Assembly: GCA_026005175.1 (NCBI GenBank)
Contig: BPKO01000004.1
Location: forward strand, 124,001-188,000
From: Candidatus Tectimicrobiota bacterium
Lineage (GTDB): Bacteria > Tectomicrobia > Entotheonellia > Entotheonellales > Entotheonellaceae
DNA length: 64,000 bases
Direction of reading: 5' to 3'
Position 1 is the stretch's first letter. Each line of letters starts with the position of its first letter. The translations under genes were made by a program, and so were the position numbers. The notes under the pieces were generated by a model that was not told where the DNA came from, made no database searches, and worked only from the letters and a program-made list of their open reading frames with translations. Shown piece after piece: positions 1 to 9,161 of this stretch.

Positions 1-3000
1 GGCCGGCACCAGCACCAAAGTGAGCAGGGTGGCGCCCATGAGGCCAAAGCTGATGGAGATGGCCATAGGAATGAGAAACTGCGCCTGGAAGCTCTTTTCG
101 GTAAGCAGCGGCAGCAGCCCGGCCACCGTGGTGAGGGTGGTGAGAATGATGGCGCGGAAGCGCGCCTGGCCGCCGGCCAGCACCGCCTGCAAGGGCGTGG
201 CCCCTTCTCGCCGGGCGCGGTTGATGAAGTCGATGAGCACCAGCGAATCGTTGACCACGATGCCGCTCAAGGCCACCAGGCCAAAGAGGCTCATCATGGT
301 GAGGTCGTGGCCCATGAGCAGGTGGCCGAGCACCGCCCCGGTAAGGCCAAAGGGAATGGCCGCCATGACGATGAGCGGCTGCACGGCGGAGCGAAAGATC
401 GTAGCCAGAATGGCGTAAATGAGCACCAGGGCGAGGGCAAAGCCGCGGTAGAGGCTGTCGAGGGAGCGCTGCGTTTCGCGGTGCTGCCCTTCAAAGGAGT
501 AGCGCATGCCCTCGTAGTTGGCCACCAGGTGGGGCAGAAAGCGGCGGTCGAGGTCGGCGAGGATCTTTTCGGCGTTGGCCACGGTGGGGTCGACGTCGGC
601 GGTGACCGAGACCTTGCGGCGCCGGCCGTCGTGCTTGATCACCGCGTAGCCCTGCGCCGCGGTGACGGTGGCCACCACGCCAAAGGGAAGCTGGCGGCCG
701 TCGGGGGTGCGGATGCGCATGCGCTCGAGATCGCCCAGGGCGCGGCGCTGCGCCGCCGGGTAGCGCAGCACCACGCGCACTTCGTCGCGCCCGCGCTGCA
801 CCCGCAGGGCCTCGGCGCCGTACAGCGCCTGCCGCACCTGGCGCGCCAGGTCGGCCAGGGTGAGGCCCAGGGCGCGGCCCGCGGGCGTCAAGGCCAGGTG
901 CAGCTCTCGCTTGCCCGGCCGCAGGTCGTCCTGGATGTCGAAGACCCCGGGGTAGGTGGCCAGCTCTGCCTTGAGGCGGTCGGCGGCCTGGCGCAGGTCG
1001 GCAAAGTGGTCGCTCATCAGGCGCACCTCGATGGGCGCGCCGCCCGGGCCGATGTCCGGGGTGCTAAAACTCAGGGCCAGGGCCTCGGGAATATCGCCGG
1101 TAAGCTCGCGCCAGCGGGCAATGAGCGTGGCGCTGGCGATGCCGCGCTGCTCCACGGGCAAAAGCTCCAGGGTAACTTCTGCCGCGTGGCTGCCCACTTC
1201 GGGGTTGTAGCCGCTCTGCGTGCCCACGATGCTCATGACGCGCTGCACCACCGGCTCGTTGCCCTGGCGGGCGCGAAACTCCCGGTTCAGCGCCCAGGCG
1301 GCCGCTTCCAGGCGCTCGACCGCCTTCAGGGTCTGCGCTAGCGGCGTGCCCGGGGGCAGCACCAGCCGCGCCAGCAGGGTATCGGCGTCGACTTTGGGAA
1401 AGAGGTAAAAGTTGAGATGGCCGCCCAGCACCAGGCCGAGCATGAACAGCAGCACGGCCAGCGCCGCCGCCGCCACCGGCAGCCGCCACTGCATGGCGCG
1501 CTGCAAGAGCGGCAGGTAGAGGCGCTGGATGCCCCACGCCACGGCGGCGTCGAGGCGCTGGCGCACGGCAAAGGCCCAGCGCCAGGGCGACTGCCGGGCC
1601 GAGGCGGGAAGCGAATGCGCCAGGTGGGGCGGCAGGATGACCAGGCTCTCCAGGAGCGAGGTGAGCAAGGCGGCGATCATGGCCACGGGCAGCACGGCGA
1701 TGAACTTGCCCAGGATGCCCTCCACGAGAAACAGCGGCACAAAGGCGGCCACGGTGGTGGTCACCGCCGCAATCACCGGCCAGGCCACCTCGCTGGCGCC
1801 GTCGATGGCCGCCTGCTGCGGCGGCTTGCCGCGGTGCCAGTGGGTGTAGACGTTTTCCCCCACCACGATGGCGTCGTCGACGAGCATGCCCAGGGCCATG
1901 ATGCAGGCAAAGAGGGTGATCATGTTCAGGGTGTCGCCGTGCGCCTCGAGCAGCCAGAAGGCGCCCATGAAGGCCACCGGCAAGCCAGCCGCCACCCAGA
2001 AGGCCAGGCGCAGGTTCATGAACAGCCATAGGGTCAGCAGCACCAGCACCAGGCCCATGAGGCCGTTGCGGGTAAGAAGCTGCAGGCGGTCTTTGATCAC
2101 CTGCGAGGTGTCGGCCCACACGCTCAGCGCCAGCCCTGGGGGCAGCCGCGGCGCCTGCTGCGCCACGTAGCGGCGCACCGTCTCGGCAATGGCAATGGCG
2201 TCCTCCTCGTCGGTTTTGAACACCATCACCAGCACCGCCGGCTGGCCCTTGACAGGGAGCGAGGCGTCCGCCGCGGCCACTGCGGAGAAGCGGCCCAGGC
2301 GCTCGGCTTCCTCGAAGCCGTCGCGGACGCGGGCGAGGTCGCCCAGGGTGAGGTAGGTGCCGTCGGGGCGCGTCAGGATGGGAAGGGCGGCGAACTCGGC
2401 GGCGGTGTAGCGCTGGCCGGCGGTGCGCACCACGATATCCTGGGTGGGGGTTTTGAGCTCGCCGCCGGGCAAGTCGAGGCTGCTGCGCCGTACCAGCTCG
2501 CGCAGCTGGTCAAACGTGAGGTGGTAGCGCTCGAGCGTCGCCTCGTCGACTTCGATGGTGATCTCGTAGTCCCGCGTGCCGTAAAGCGCCACCTGCGAGA
2601 TGGCCGGCGTGGCCAGGAGGTCGTCGCGGATGCGCGCCGCCACTTCCTTGAGCACCCGCTCGGGCTGCGCGCCGTAGACGGCCACGTTGATCACTTGCTG
2701 GCGGCGCACCAGCTCCACAAAGCGCGGCGTTTCGGCTTCCTGGGGGAAGGTGGTGATTTGCTCCACCGCCGTCTTGATGTCTTCCATCACCTGGCGGTTG
2801 TTCACCCCCGGCTCGAGCTCCGCCCACACGAAGCCCATACCCTCGTAAGAGTGGGAAAAGAGGCGGCGGATGCCTTCTACCCCCAGCAGGGCTTCCTCGA
2901 TTTTGACGACGATGCCCTCTTCCACTTCTGCCGGGGTGGCGCCTGCAAACGGCACGCTGATCTGGATGATGTCGAAGGAAAGCTGGGGGAGCGTCTCGCG

Positions 3001-3102
3001 CTTGAGGCGCACGGCGCTCAGGCTGCCGGCGACGATGAGGACCACCATGAGCAGGTTGGTGGCCACCGGATTGTGCACGGCGGCGGCAATCAGGCGGCGC
3101 AT
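1..3102 (-). CDS. RND-family efflux transporter, inner-membrane subunit (C-terminus cut by window edge)
   Basis: Proton-driven inner-membrane pump of a tripartite efflux system. The frame opens at the ATG at 3102 and is still open at base 1 after 1,034 codons, so only the last few residues are likely missing (family about 1,020-1,050). The N-terminus MRRLIAAAVHNPVATNLLMV is the typical TM1 entry; the TM4 segment contains ALGMLVDDAIVVGENV with the paired aspartates of the proton relay, which resembles the hydrophobe/amphiphile (HAE) class rather than the heavy-metal class; the second half repeats the fold with GLVALSGIVVNDSLVLIDF. The start lies one base after the stop of the membrane-fusion gene (TGAAATG), so the two are translationally coupled. 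No outer-membrane factor gene is visible; it may lie beyond the left edge. Substrate unknown. Confidence 0.93.
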   Translation of the reverse strand, partial: MRRLIAAAVHNPVATNLLMVVLIVAGSLSAVRLKRETLPQLSFDIIQISVPFAGATPAEVEEGIVVKIEEALLGVEGIRRLFSHSYEGMGFVWAELEPGVNNRQVMEDIKTAVEQITTFPQEAETPRFVELVRRQQVINVAVYGAQPERVLKEVAARIRDDLLATPAISQVALYGTRDYEITIEVDEATLERYHLTFDQLRELVRRSSLDLPGGELKTPTQDIVVRTAGQRYTAAEFAALPILTRPDGTYLTLGDLARVRDGFEEAERLGRFSAVAAADASLPVKGQPAVLVMVFKTDEEDAIAIAETVRRYVAQQAPRLPPGLALSVWADTSQVIKDRLQLLTRNGLMGLVLVLLTLWLFMNLRLAFWVAAGLPVAFMGAFWLLEAHGDTLNMITLFACIMALGMLVDDAIVVGENVYTHWHRGKPPQQAAIDGASEVAWPVIAAVTTTVAAFVPLFLVEGILGKFIAVLPVAMIAALLTSLLESLVILPPHLAHSLPASARQSPWRWAFAVRQRLDAAVAWGIQRLYLPLLQRAMQWRLPVAAAALAVLLFMLGLVLGGHLNFYLFPKVDADTLLARLVLPPGTPLAQTLKAVERLEAAAWALNREFRARQGNEPVVQRVMSIVGTQSGYNPEVGSHAAEVTLELLPVEQRGIASATLIARWRELTGDIPEALALSFSTPDIGPGGAPIEVRLMSDHFADLRQAADRLKAELATYPGVFDIQDDLRPGKRELHLALTPAGRALGLTLADLARQVRQALYGAEALRVQRGRDEVRVVLRYPAAQRRALGDLERMRIRTPDGRQLPFGVVATVTAAQGYAVIKHDGRRRKVSVTADVDPTVANAEKILADLDRRFLPHLVANYEGMRYSFEGQHRETQRSLDSLYRGFALALVLIYAILATIFRSAVQPLIVMAAIPFGLTGAVLGHLLMGHDLTMMSLFGLVALSGIVVNDSLVLIDFINRARREGATPLQAVLAGGQARFRAIILTTLTTVAGLLPLLTEKSFQAQFLIPMAISISFGLMGATLLTLVLVPA

Positions 3103-3103
3103 T

Positions 3104-4444
3104 TCAGGGCGTCTCCGCGGCAGCCAGGGTGGTCGGTTCTACTTCCAGCGCCCGCACCGGCATGCCCACCACCGGCACGGCGGGGGGCGAGACCACCACG
3201 CGGTCGCCGGCTTGCAGGCCGGCGGTGACCACGGCGTGCGCGCGCAGCAGGCGCGCCACCTGCACCCGGCGCTGCTGCAAGGTGCCCTTTTCGACCAAAA
3301 ACACCGTGTCGCCATCTTGCAAGGCGACGCGCGGCACCAGGAAGGCGTTGGGCAGGCGCACCGCCACGATTTCTACTTCGCAGAACATGCCCGGCTGCAA
3401 GGCTGGCGCCTCGCCCGGGCGAAAGCTCTGCCAGGGTGCCGGCACTTCCACCACCAGGGTGAGGGTGTGCGTCTGGGGATCGAGGCCGGCTTCCCAGCGC
3501 ACCACCCGCCCCTGCCAGGTGTAAGTGCGGGCGCCGTCGTGCCAGGAAACGGTGGCCGGCGGCAGCGACCCCGGCGGCTCGGGCCGGGCGGCGGCCTGCC
3601 GCAGCGCCGCTGGCGACAGCTGAGGCAGCCAGCGCAGGGCGTCGGGGGTCACCACCACCGGCACCTCCACCGCCGCGGTGTCGTAGAGGCGGGCCACCTC
3701 CTGCCCGGCGGCCACGAACTCGCCGAGCTCCACGCGGCGGCTGAGCACCTGCCCGGCAAAAGGCGCCACGAGGCGGGTCTTTTCCAGCTGCAGCTCGGCC
3801 TCGGCCAGCTGCACCCGCGTCACTGCCATGGCGGCCCGGATCTTCTCGCGCTGCAGGGGGATGAGCTTGAGGCTGTTTTCGGCCGTCAGGACGGCGTTGT
3901 GGTACTCGTTGCGCCACTGGCGCCGCAGGTCGAGCTCGCGCGGCGAGACGGTGCCTTTGCGGGCCAGGGCCTCGTCGCGCCGCAGCTGCTCCTCGGCAAG
4001 GGCGAGGTTCTGGCGGGCCAGGCGCAGGGTGGCTTCCAGGTTGGCGCGCTGCTGCTCGAGCTGGGCGATTTCGGCCTCGTACTGGGCGAGCTGCGCCCGC
4101 AGGCGCTGCACGGCGAGGCGAAATGGCTGCGGATCGATCTCCAGCAACAGCTCCCCTTGGCGCACGAAGAGGCCGGGGCGCAGGTTGGGCGACAGCTGCA
4201 CCACGCGCCCTGAGACCTCGGGCACCAGGCGCCACAGCGTCTTGGCGCGCACCGTGCCAAAGCCCTGTACCGGGATGGGGACTTCCTGCGGGCTGACGGC
4301 CACCACGCGCACCAGCGGCCTCTGGGGCACTTGCGCTTGGCGCGGCAGCGACGGCCGCAAGGCAATAAGGAGGCGCATGCCGGCCACGCCCAGGCCCAGG
4401 ATGGCCAGCGTTGCCAGGGCAAGCAGCAGGCCTCGGCGCATCAC
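3104..4444 (-). CDS. RND efflux periplasmic adaptor (membrane fusion protein, HlyD/AcrA family)
   Basis: Periplasmic adaptor that joins the downstream RND pump to an outer-membrane channel. 446 residues. Residues 5-30 are a hydrophobic N-terminal anchor (LLLALATLAILGLGVAGMRL). Next come the first lipoyl half (VQGFGTVRAKTLWRLVPEVS), a long alpha-hairpin coiled coil at about residues 105-200 rich in E, Q, L and R (LEQQRANLEATLRLARQNLA), the second lipoyl half (LVAPFAGQVLSRRVELGEFV), and beta-barrel and membrane-proximal domains (PGMFCEVEIVAVRLPNAFLV). It is the first gene of a two-gene operon with the RND transporter, its stop being one base before the transporter start. The family assignment is secure; substrate specificity cannot be read from the sequence. 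Confidence 0.93.
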   Translation of the reverse strand: MMRRGLLLALATLAILGLGVAGMRLLIALRPSLPRQAQVPQRPLVRVVAVSPQEVPIPVQGFGTVRAKTLWRLVPEVSGRVVQLSPNLRPGLFVRQGELLLEIDPQPFRLAVQRLRAQLAQYEAEIAQLEQQRANLEATLRLARQNLALAEEQLRRDEALARKGTVSPRELDLRRQWRNEYHNAVLTAENSLKLIPLQREKIRAAMAVTRVQLAEAELQLEKTRLVAPFAGQVLSRRVELGEFVAAGQEVARLYDTAAVEVPVVVTPDALRWLPQLSPAALRQAAARPEPPGSLPPATVSWHDGARTYTWQGRVVRWEAGLDPQTHTLTLVVEVPAPWQSFRPGEAPALQPGMFCEVEIVAVRLPNAFLVPRVALQDGDTVFLVEKGTLQQRRVQVARLLRAHAVVTAGLQAGDRVVVSPPAVPVVGMPVRALEVEPTTLAAAETP

Positions 4445-5368
4445 GCCCTCCGCGGCGCGGCAGGCAAGGCCAGGGCTTCTCTGCGCATGGCACCTTCTGG
4501 CCCTGGCGGCAGCGCTTCGCCCCCTGGCCTTCTGCCGCGCGGACAGATTCGGGACGTCTTAAGATACTACGGAGGGATCTCGCTTTTGTGCAAGGGGATT
4601 GTCGCACCAGCAAGGCACCGCAGAGGCCACCACAGCGCGGCCTGCACGTCAGCCCGGCGAGCCGCGCAGGCCCCTGGCGGCGGCTACGGCGTGGGTGCTG
4701 CCCGCTCGCGCTTTGCCAGCTCGGTGGCAATCCCCGCCAGCGCCCAGGCGCGATGGCCTGCATGCTCGATGCTGCGAGCCCTGGCCTGCGCCTGGGCAAG
4801 TACACAGGCGGCGCGCGGCTGGGCTTCGCCTAGCAGCTCCGGCGTGCGTGACCAGAGGACCCGCAAGCCCTGCCGGCACCTCAGGACAACAGAAACGGCT
4901 GCCCCCATAGTCTGGTTCCTCCCTGTTACCGACGCACCCCTTGTGCGCCGCTCTTTACACCAAGCCCCGTGCCGGCGCAACACGAACCGCCGCAGCCTCC
5001 CGCTGACGCCGTGGCGGCGCCAGCGGCCGGGTGTGCCCCGGCAGATCGTCGGCGCGCGGCCGGGCCGCACGGCCAGCGCGTAAGGGGAGCCCTCCCGGAG
5101 TGACCGCTTACCGAGAAGGCGCACTATGCCTCGGGCCAGAAATCTGCGGCAAGCACCTGCTCAGGCGCAAAAGGGCAAGTGGCAGGCAGAGCAGCAAGGC
5201 CAGCGCCGTGAGTGCCTTGGCACGGGCTACTGGATCATAGAGGAGGGTTGGCACCTGCGCCTGGAGGCTGGAGCTGTCCGGCAGGAGCAAAGCCAGCTCA
5301 CGCCGTTGGCTGCAAATCGCCTGGCGCCAGCGGCCACAGCGCTCTTCGGGCTGGGCCCACCAGAGAAG
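4445..5368. other. Gene-poor intergenic stretch
   Basis: About 920 bases between the efflux operon and the coiled-coil membrane protein. I find no frame with convincing protein character; the open frames are arginine/alanine/proline-rich, as expected of random GC-rich DNA. One weak candidate is a 74-residue minus-strand frame, 4684-4908, starting MGAAVSVVLRCRQGL, without a recognisable family. No tRNA, riboswitch or repeat was recognised. The promoter of the efflux operon should lie just right of 4444. Confidence 0.5.
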
Positions 5369-5409
5369 GAGGCGGACAAGAGGGCCGCCGCTGCCCTCTT
5401 GTCCGCCTC
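5369..5409. repeat. Perfect 17-bp inverted repeat (hairpin, 7-nt loop)
   Basis: GAGGCGGACAAGAGGGC at 5369-5385 is followed by a 7-base loop (CGCCGCT) and its exact reverse complement at 5393-5409. It sits about 90 bases upstream of the likely start of the coiled-coil protein. There is no T-run on either side, so a classical intrinsic terminator is not clear; a repetitive extragenic palindrome, a protein-binding site or a remnant of a small mobile element are alternatives. A short echo (GGGCAAGAGGGC) follows at about 5459. Confidence 0.85.
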
Positions 5410-5497
5410 TGGCGCCTGTGGTAGGTTCAGGGGCAGGTGCCAGAAGCATCGACAAACGGGCAAGAGGGCAGGGTGCGTGCGGGTTCATGGCCTTGGC

Positions 5498-5950
5498 ATG
5501 CTGGCCGTGGTGCTGCTTTGCCTGGGGGCGCCCGCGGGTCTCGGGGCGCAGACGGTCCCCTATACCCTGGAAGATCGCGAGCGGCTCGTGCGCATCGAAA
5601 CGAAGCTGGAAGAGATGAGCAAGCGGTTTGAACAGCGCTTCGAGCAAATCGACAAGCGCTTCGAACAGATCGACCGGCGCTTCGAGCAGGTTGACAAGCG
5701 CTTCGAGCAGGTCGAGGGGCGCTTTGGGCAGCTCACCACTTTGTTTTTGGGGATTGTGGGGGCCTTTGCCGGGGTGGTGGCCGCCACCATCGGGTTTGCC
5801 ATTTGGGACCGGCGTACGGCGCTGAGCCCGGCGCTGCGGCGCACACAGAGCCTCGAAGTGCGCCAGGAGCGGGTGGAGCGCGCCTTGCAGGAGTTGGCGG
5901 CCGGCGACCCCAAGGTCGCCGAGGTGCTGCGGCGGGTGGGGCTGCTGTAG
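5498..5950 (+). CDS. Secreted/membrane coiled-coil protein with KRFEQ heptad repeats
   Basis: 150 residues from the ATG at 5498, chosen because it begins directly with a signal-like segment (MLAVVLLCLGAPAGLGAQ). After a short linker (TLEDRERLVRIETKLEE), residues 45-80 are perfect 7-residue repeats of the form RFEQ(I/V)D(K/R), encoded by 21-base DNA repeats at 5636-5719; then a transmembrane segment (TLFLGIVGAFAGVVAATIGF) and a charged C-terminal helix. This resembles small coiled-coil/TM proteins of unknown function common in bacteria; the oligomerising helix may vary in length by unit gain or loss. The frame is open further upstream to 5126, but that part has no protein-like character and spans the 5369-5409 hairpin. 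No specific function can be assigned. Confidence 0.7.
   Translation: MLAVVLLCLGAPAGLGAQTVPYTLEDRERLVRIETKLEEMSKRFEQRFEQIDKRFEQIDRRFEQVDKRFEQVEGRFGQLTTLFLGIVGAFAGVVAATIGFAIWDRRTALSPALRRTQSLEVRQERVERALQELAAGDPKVAEVLRRVGLL
5636..5740 (+). repeat. Tandem 21-bp repeats inside the coiled-coil gene
   Basis: Four 21-base units (5636-5656, 5657-5677, 5678-5698, 5699-5719) plus a degenerate fifth (5720-5740), each beginning CGCTTCGA and encoding one heptad RFEQ(I/V)(D/E)x. Third-position differences (for example CAAATC, CAGATC, CAGGTT) show that the repeats are not brand-new duplications. Confidence 0.9.
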
Positions 5951-6105
5951 CCCTTGGCACCGGCCCGACACCTCCCTGGCTCGGCAAGCCCGCATGCTGC
6001 CCGCGGGAAGTGAGTGCTGCGAGCGGGCGAGCCTTCCCCAGGCGGGTGCCGGTATGCTACCATGCCAGGCCGGTGCGGTAACCACTCACGCCAAAGGAGC
6101 TTCCC

Positions 6106-6657
6106 ATGACCCGTCTTGCCCCCATCACCGCCAAGGCGCAGCTGCCAGCAGCACAGCAGCCCATTTTCGATGCCATCGTGCAGAGCCGCGGGCGCATCGC
6201 CGGCCCCTTCGGGGTGCTGCTGCACAGTCCCGAACTGGCCGGCCGCGTTGCCCACCTGGGCGCTTACGTGCGTTTTGACTCCGCCTTGCCGCCGGCGGTG
6301 CGCGAGCTGGCCATCCTCACCACAGCGCGTGAGCTGGACTGCCAATACGAGTGGACCGCCCACGTGCCCCTGGCCCGCCAGGCCGGCGTGCGCCCCGAAG
6401 CCATCGACGCCATCGGCCAGCGCACCGCCCCTGCCGGTCTCACCGAGGAAGAAGCGCTGGTGGTGCGCTTTGGACAGCAGCTGCTGCGCCAGCACCGCGT
6501 CGAGGAGGCCACGTTTCGGGCGGCCCTGGCGCGCTTTGGCCCGCAGGGGACCGTCGACCTCACCGCCACGGTGGGCTACTACGGCCTGGTGGCCTGCGTC
6601 CTCAACGCCTTTGAGGTGCCACTGGAGCCGGGCGTGGCGCCCCTGCTGCCGGCGTAA
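6106..6657 (+). CDS. Carboxymuconolactone decarboxylase (CMD)-family protein
   Basis: 183 residues. The body matches the AhpD/CMD-like all-alpha fold: FGVLLHSPELAGRVAHLGAY, then RELAILTTARELDCQYEWTA, where C-x-Y-E-W-x-x-H replaces the C-x-x-C of true AhpD, then EEEALVVRFGQQLL and VDLTATVGYYGLVACVLNAF. Proteins with this CxYEWxxH signature are usually annotated as CMD-family proteins of unknown substrate; lacking the CxxC they are unlikely to act as a disulfide peroxidase partner. A ribosome-binding site AAAGGAG lies about 8 bases before the ATG. It is monocistronic: a gap of about 155 bases lies to its left and a convergent gene to its right. Confidence 0.88.
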   Translation: MTRLAPITAKAQLPAAQQPIFDAIVQSRGRIAGPFGVLLHSPELAGRVAHLGAYVRFDSALPPAVRELAILTTARELDCQYEWTAHVPLARQAGVRPEAIDAIGQRTAPAGLTEEEALVVRFGQQLLRQHRVEEATFRAALARFGPQGTVDLTATVGYYGLVACVLNAFEVPLEPGVAPLLPA

Positions 6658-6830
6658 CCTGCCGGATACCGCGGCGCGCCGAGGAGGCCGGCAAGCAGGC
6701 CGCTTCGGTGCTCTCCAAGGCCGCTTCAATCCGGAAAAGCGGAGGGTCTCTCCCTAGGGGTGGGACTTCGCTCAGGCCATGTCGGGGAAGCGCGGGAGGC
6801 AACGACAAAGGGCCAGAGGCTTGGTCCAAG

Positions 6831-8436
6831 TCACTTCCACATCTCCGGAAAGCCGGCCAGCGATTCGGTCATGCGGCGCCAGCCTTCCATCTTCAGCAAC
6901 TCTTCTAGCTGGCTTTCCCGCTTCACCCCTCCCAGGATGGCGTCGCCGAACACGGGTTCACGCCAGAAATCGCCCGTCTCCCAAGAACGCTTGTACAGCC
7001 GGAAGATCTCGCCCGTGGCCGGATCCTTGACGTATGTCTGGTCGCTGAGCAGGTTGGTCCATGACCGAGCCATTTGGGAGTTGGCTTCCCGATGTTCTTG
7101 CAGCATCTGGCGAACAAGCCGGTTTTCTTCAACGTGTTGTTGCATCCAACTCTCCATCGTTCGTATGATCCACTCGGGGTTATAAAGAAAGCTGTCTTTG
7201 AAGCCGCTAAAGATGCTCATTGCCTGTTCCAGTTTGTGCTCCGCTACCTGGATGAGGGTGACTTCCATATTGAGGAAAGAATTCTGTGTGGCCGCTACCG
7301 AACTGGGATTTCCGCCTACCACAAACGATCCTGAAGCTGTGGCAATTCGAATCGTGCCCTCGCCTTCGGCAATAAAAGCATGATTGATAAATCCCTGCTG
7401 CGCACCCATATACGACATGGCACCCGCCATTTGTTGGCGCATCCCTTCTCGATAAGCGCTCACCAGCGGCGGCAGGGGGATTTCCATACTTTCCCGCACG
7501 CGCCACGCCGTGCCCGTTTCGGTTTGCCAAAGAGCGACCGCCAACTGGAGAGCGTCTTCCGGCGAGGGCCACCACGATGGGTTGCGGCTGCTGAGAGACC
7601 TGCCCGTTGATGATGAGGAAGCTCAGGGCATTGCCGCCGTAAGGCAACTGGATAATCTGCGTCTGGAGGTCCACATAATCTGTGCGGAGCATCGTCTCTC
7701 CCTGGCGCAAAAAGACCGCGACGCGGCGTTTTTTCCCCTGCCGGATAATGCCCGCATTAAACGCGAACCCTTCCGGGACGTGCATGGTGGCTGCAATCAA
7801 CCCCGTTTCGGAATCTCTCACTTCCTTTGCATGCCAGCCCATCCGTTCTTGCAGGGGAAGAAAGCGGAAACTTTTTACAATGTCGAGCATTTGCTTACGG
7901 CTGGTGTCATCGGATTCGGTAGGGAAAAGGAGGGTCACTAGCACTGCCATCGTCTCTCCGGGCAAGATCGCCGTGACCTCCCGGTAGTCATCTGGCAGCC
8001 GAAGGCCTCCGGCAGCAAGAAAAGAAAAGTTTATGGACGTTTGGGGATCCAAGGCATAAGGGTAACCCAGGCCCTCACCATAGATGACGAGGCCGTGCTG
8101 GGTTTGACGGAAGGCGAAGCGCGGGGGATTGCCTGCAACCCGAGTGGCAAAACCGATCCTTCTTTCCCGTTCCTCAACCCACTTTTGGGCGACTTGCTTG
8201 AGGTTGCCATCATAGCGAGTGCCTCGAATGATGATGAAGTGAAGTCCTTCGTCTTGAAGGATGATGGCATTGCCAAAGACTTTTGCTCTCCAGGGAGGAG
8301 GCAAGTGGGCAGAGAACCCGTGCATGCGGTCAATGAAAGCCTGTTTGCCTGACACCAAGTCGTTCAAAGTCGGTACTTGCGCACTGGAAAACCCCATCCA
8401 TAGGCCTAATAAGGCAACTGCCGTAATGGATCGCAT
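6831..8436 (-). CDS. Secreted protein of unknown function, interrupted by one frameshift
   Basis: Start ATG at 8436 gives a signal peptide (MRSITAVALLGLWMGFSSAQ). The frame runs to about 7595, where the coding sense jumps by one base (…VSQQPQP then SWWPSPEDALQLAVALWQ), continuing to the stop at 6831 (end …SLAGFPEMWK); together about 535 residues. I do not recognise a family. The first half is beta-rich (LHFIIIRGTRYDGN, LPGETMAVLVTLLFP); the second half is helical with aromatic residues (PEWIIRTMESWMQQHVEEN). Base composition is visibly lower in GC than its neighbours, with A/T-ending codons, suggesting transfer. Whether the frameshift is real or a sequencing error cannot be told here. It is not obviously in an operon. 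Confidence 0.6.
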
Positions 8437-8642
8437 CGTCCATCGCTTCCGGTGCCACCCAGGGGCATTGAGTTTTGCGCCGAGGGTTTTTCCGAACCCA
8501 GGCTGTTGCGTCTTTTCTCCACGGCCGGGCCAGGAGCCCTTGGCCTCCACACGCCTTGCCATCGTTTTTCTCATATACCGCCTCCTCTGAGGTCACTGCG
8601 GTCTAAAATTATAGTGGCTTGCCCGCAACCGAGAGTGCGCGC

Positions 8643-8807
8643 ATGGACAACCGCATTGTGATCGATCCCAAAATCCGGCACGGCAAGCCCGTCATTCGGG
8701 GCACCCGCGTTCCAGTCGTGCGTATGCTCGGCGGGCTGGCAGGAGGAATGACGGTTGAGGACATTACCCGGGAATATGGAGTCACAGAGGAAGACGGCTG
8801 GGGCTGA
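8643..8807 (+). pseudogene. DUF433-type antitoxin-like gene, 3' end replaced
   Basis: From ATG 8643 the product reads MDNRIVIDPKIRHGKPVIRG, then TRVPVVRMLGGLAGGMTVED and ITREYGVTEED: the DUF433 helix-turn-helix family, usually 70-80 residues and often paired with a DUF5615 PIN-like toxin. The family sequence stops after TEED at about 8794, exactly where a segment shared with 11356-11513 begins; only three foreign residues (GWG) follow before TGA. The last helix of the domain is therefore missing, and no DUF5615 partner follows. I infer a recombination breakpoint at 8794/8795 that joined this gene to a LuxR-type fragment. Confidence 0.8.
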
Positions 8808-8992
8808 CGCCGCGGGAAGCGGAAGTGCTATTCTGGGTGGCGCAGGGCAAAAGCAACGGCGAGATCGCGACGATTCTGGCGCTGCGGCCGCGCACGGTGG
8901 CCAAGCACCTGGAGCACATCTACGCCAAGCTGCTGGTGGAAAACCGCACCGCCGCCGCCCAGTGCGCCCTGGAGGTGCTGACGATGGGCTGA
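8795..8992 (+). pseudogene. LuxR-type helix-turn-helix fragment (copy 1 of duplicated segment)
   Basis: In the frame ending at the TGA 8990-8992 the sequence reads LGLTPREAEVLFWVAQGKSN, GEIATILALRPRTVAKHLEH, IYAKLLVENRTAAAQCALEV, LTMG: a complete GerE/LuxR DNA-binding domain including the usual C-terminal AAAQCALEVL tail. There is no start codon or effector domain; the segment begins abruptly inside the DUF433 gene. Bases 8795-8952 are nearly identical to 11356-11513 (three mismatches noted). Confidence 0.85.
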
Positions 8993-9161
8993 GGCGGGAA
9001 GCCAGGGGGGCCTGCGCCTAGACGGCCCATATGCCCCTGGCGCGCCTGGAATTCAACGATCCTCTTGCGGCTGCGCAGAGAAAGCAGGCCGGCACCCAGA
9101 CGCGGCGCCAGATGCCCGGGTGCAAACCTGACCACTTTCAGGAGGTTTTGTTTTTTTGAAG

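Noticed and set aside
1064-2119. 351-codon minus-strand frame inside the RND transporter
   Set aside because: Offset frame of the transporter gene; the true frame (3102 to 1) reads conserved RND motifs throughout.
3090-4805. 571-codon minus-strand frame over the adaptor gene
   Set aside because: Offset frame, Arg/Ala/Pro/Gly-rich; the adaptor frame 3104-4444 has clear domains.
4684-4908. 74-residue minus-strand protein MGAAVSVVLRCRQGL…
   Set aside because: Composition is only weakly protein-like, with no recognisable family and no clear ribosome-binding site; mentioned only as a possibility.
5636-5740. Tandem repeats as a possible CRISPR array
   Set aside because: Units are contiguous 21-mers without spacers and encode heptads in frame.
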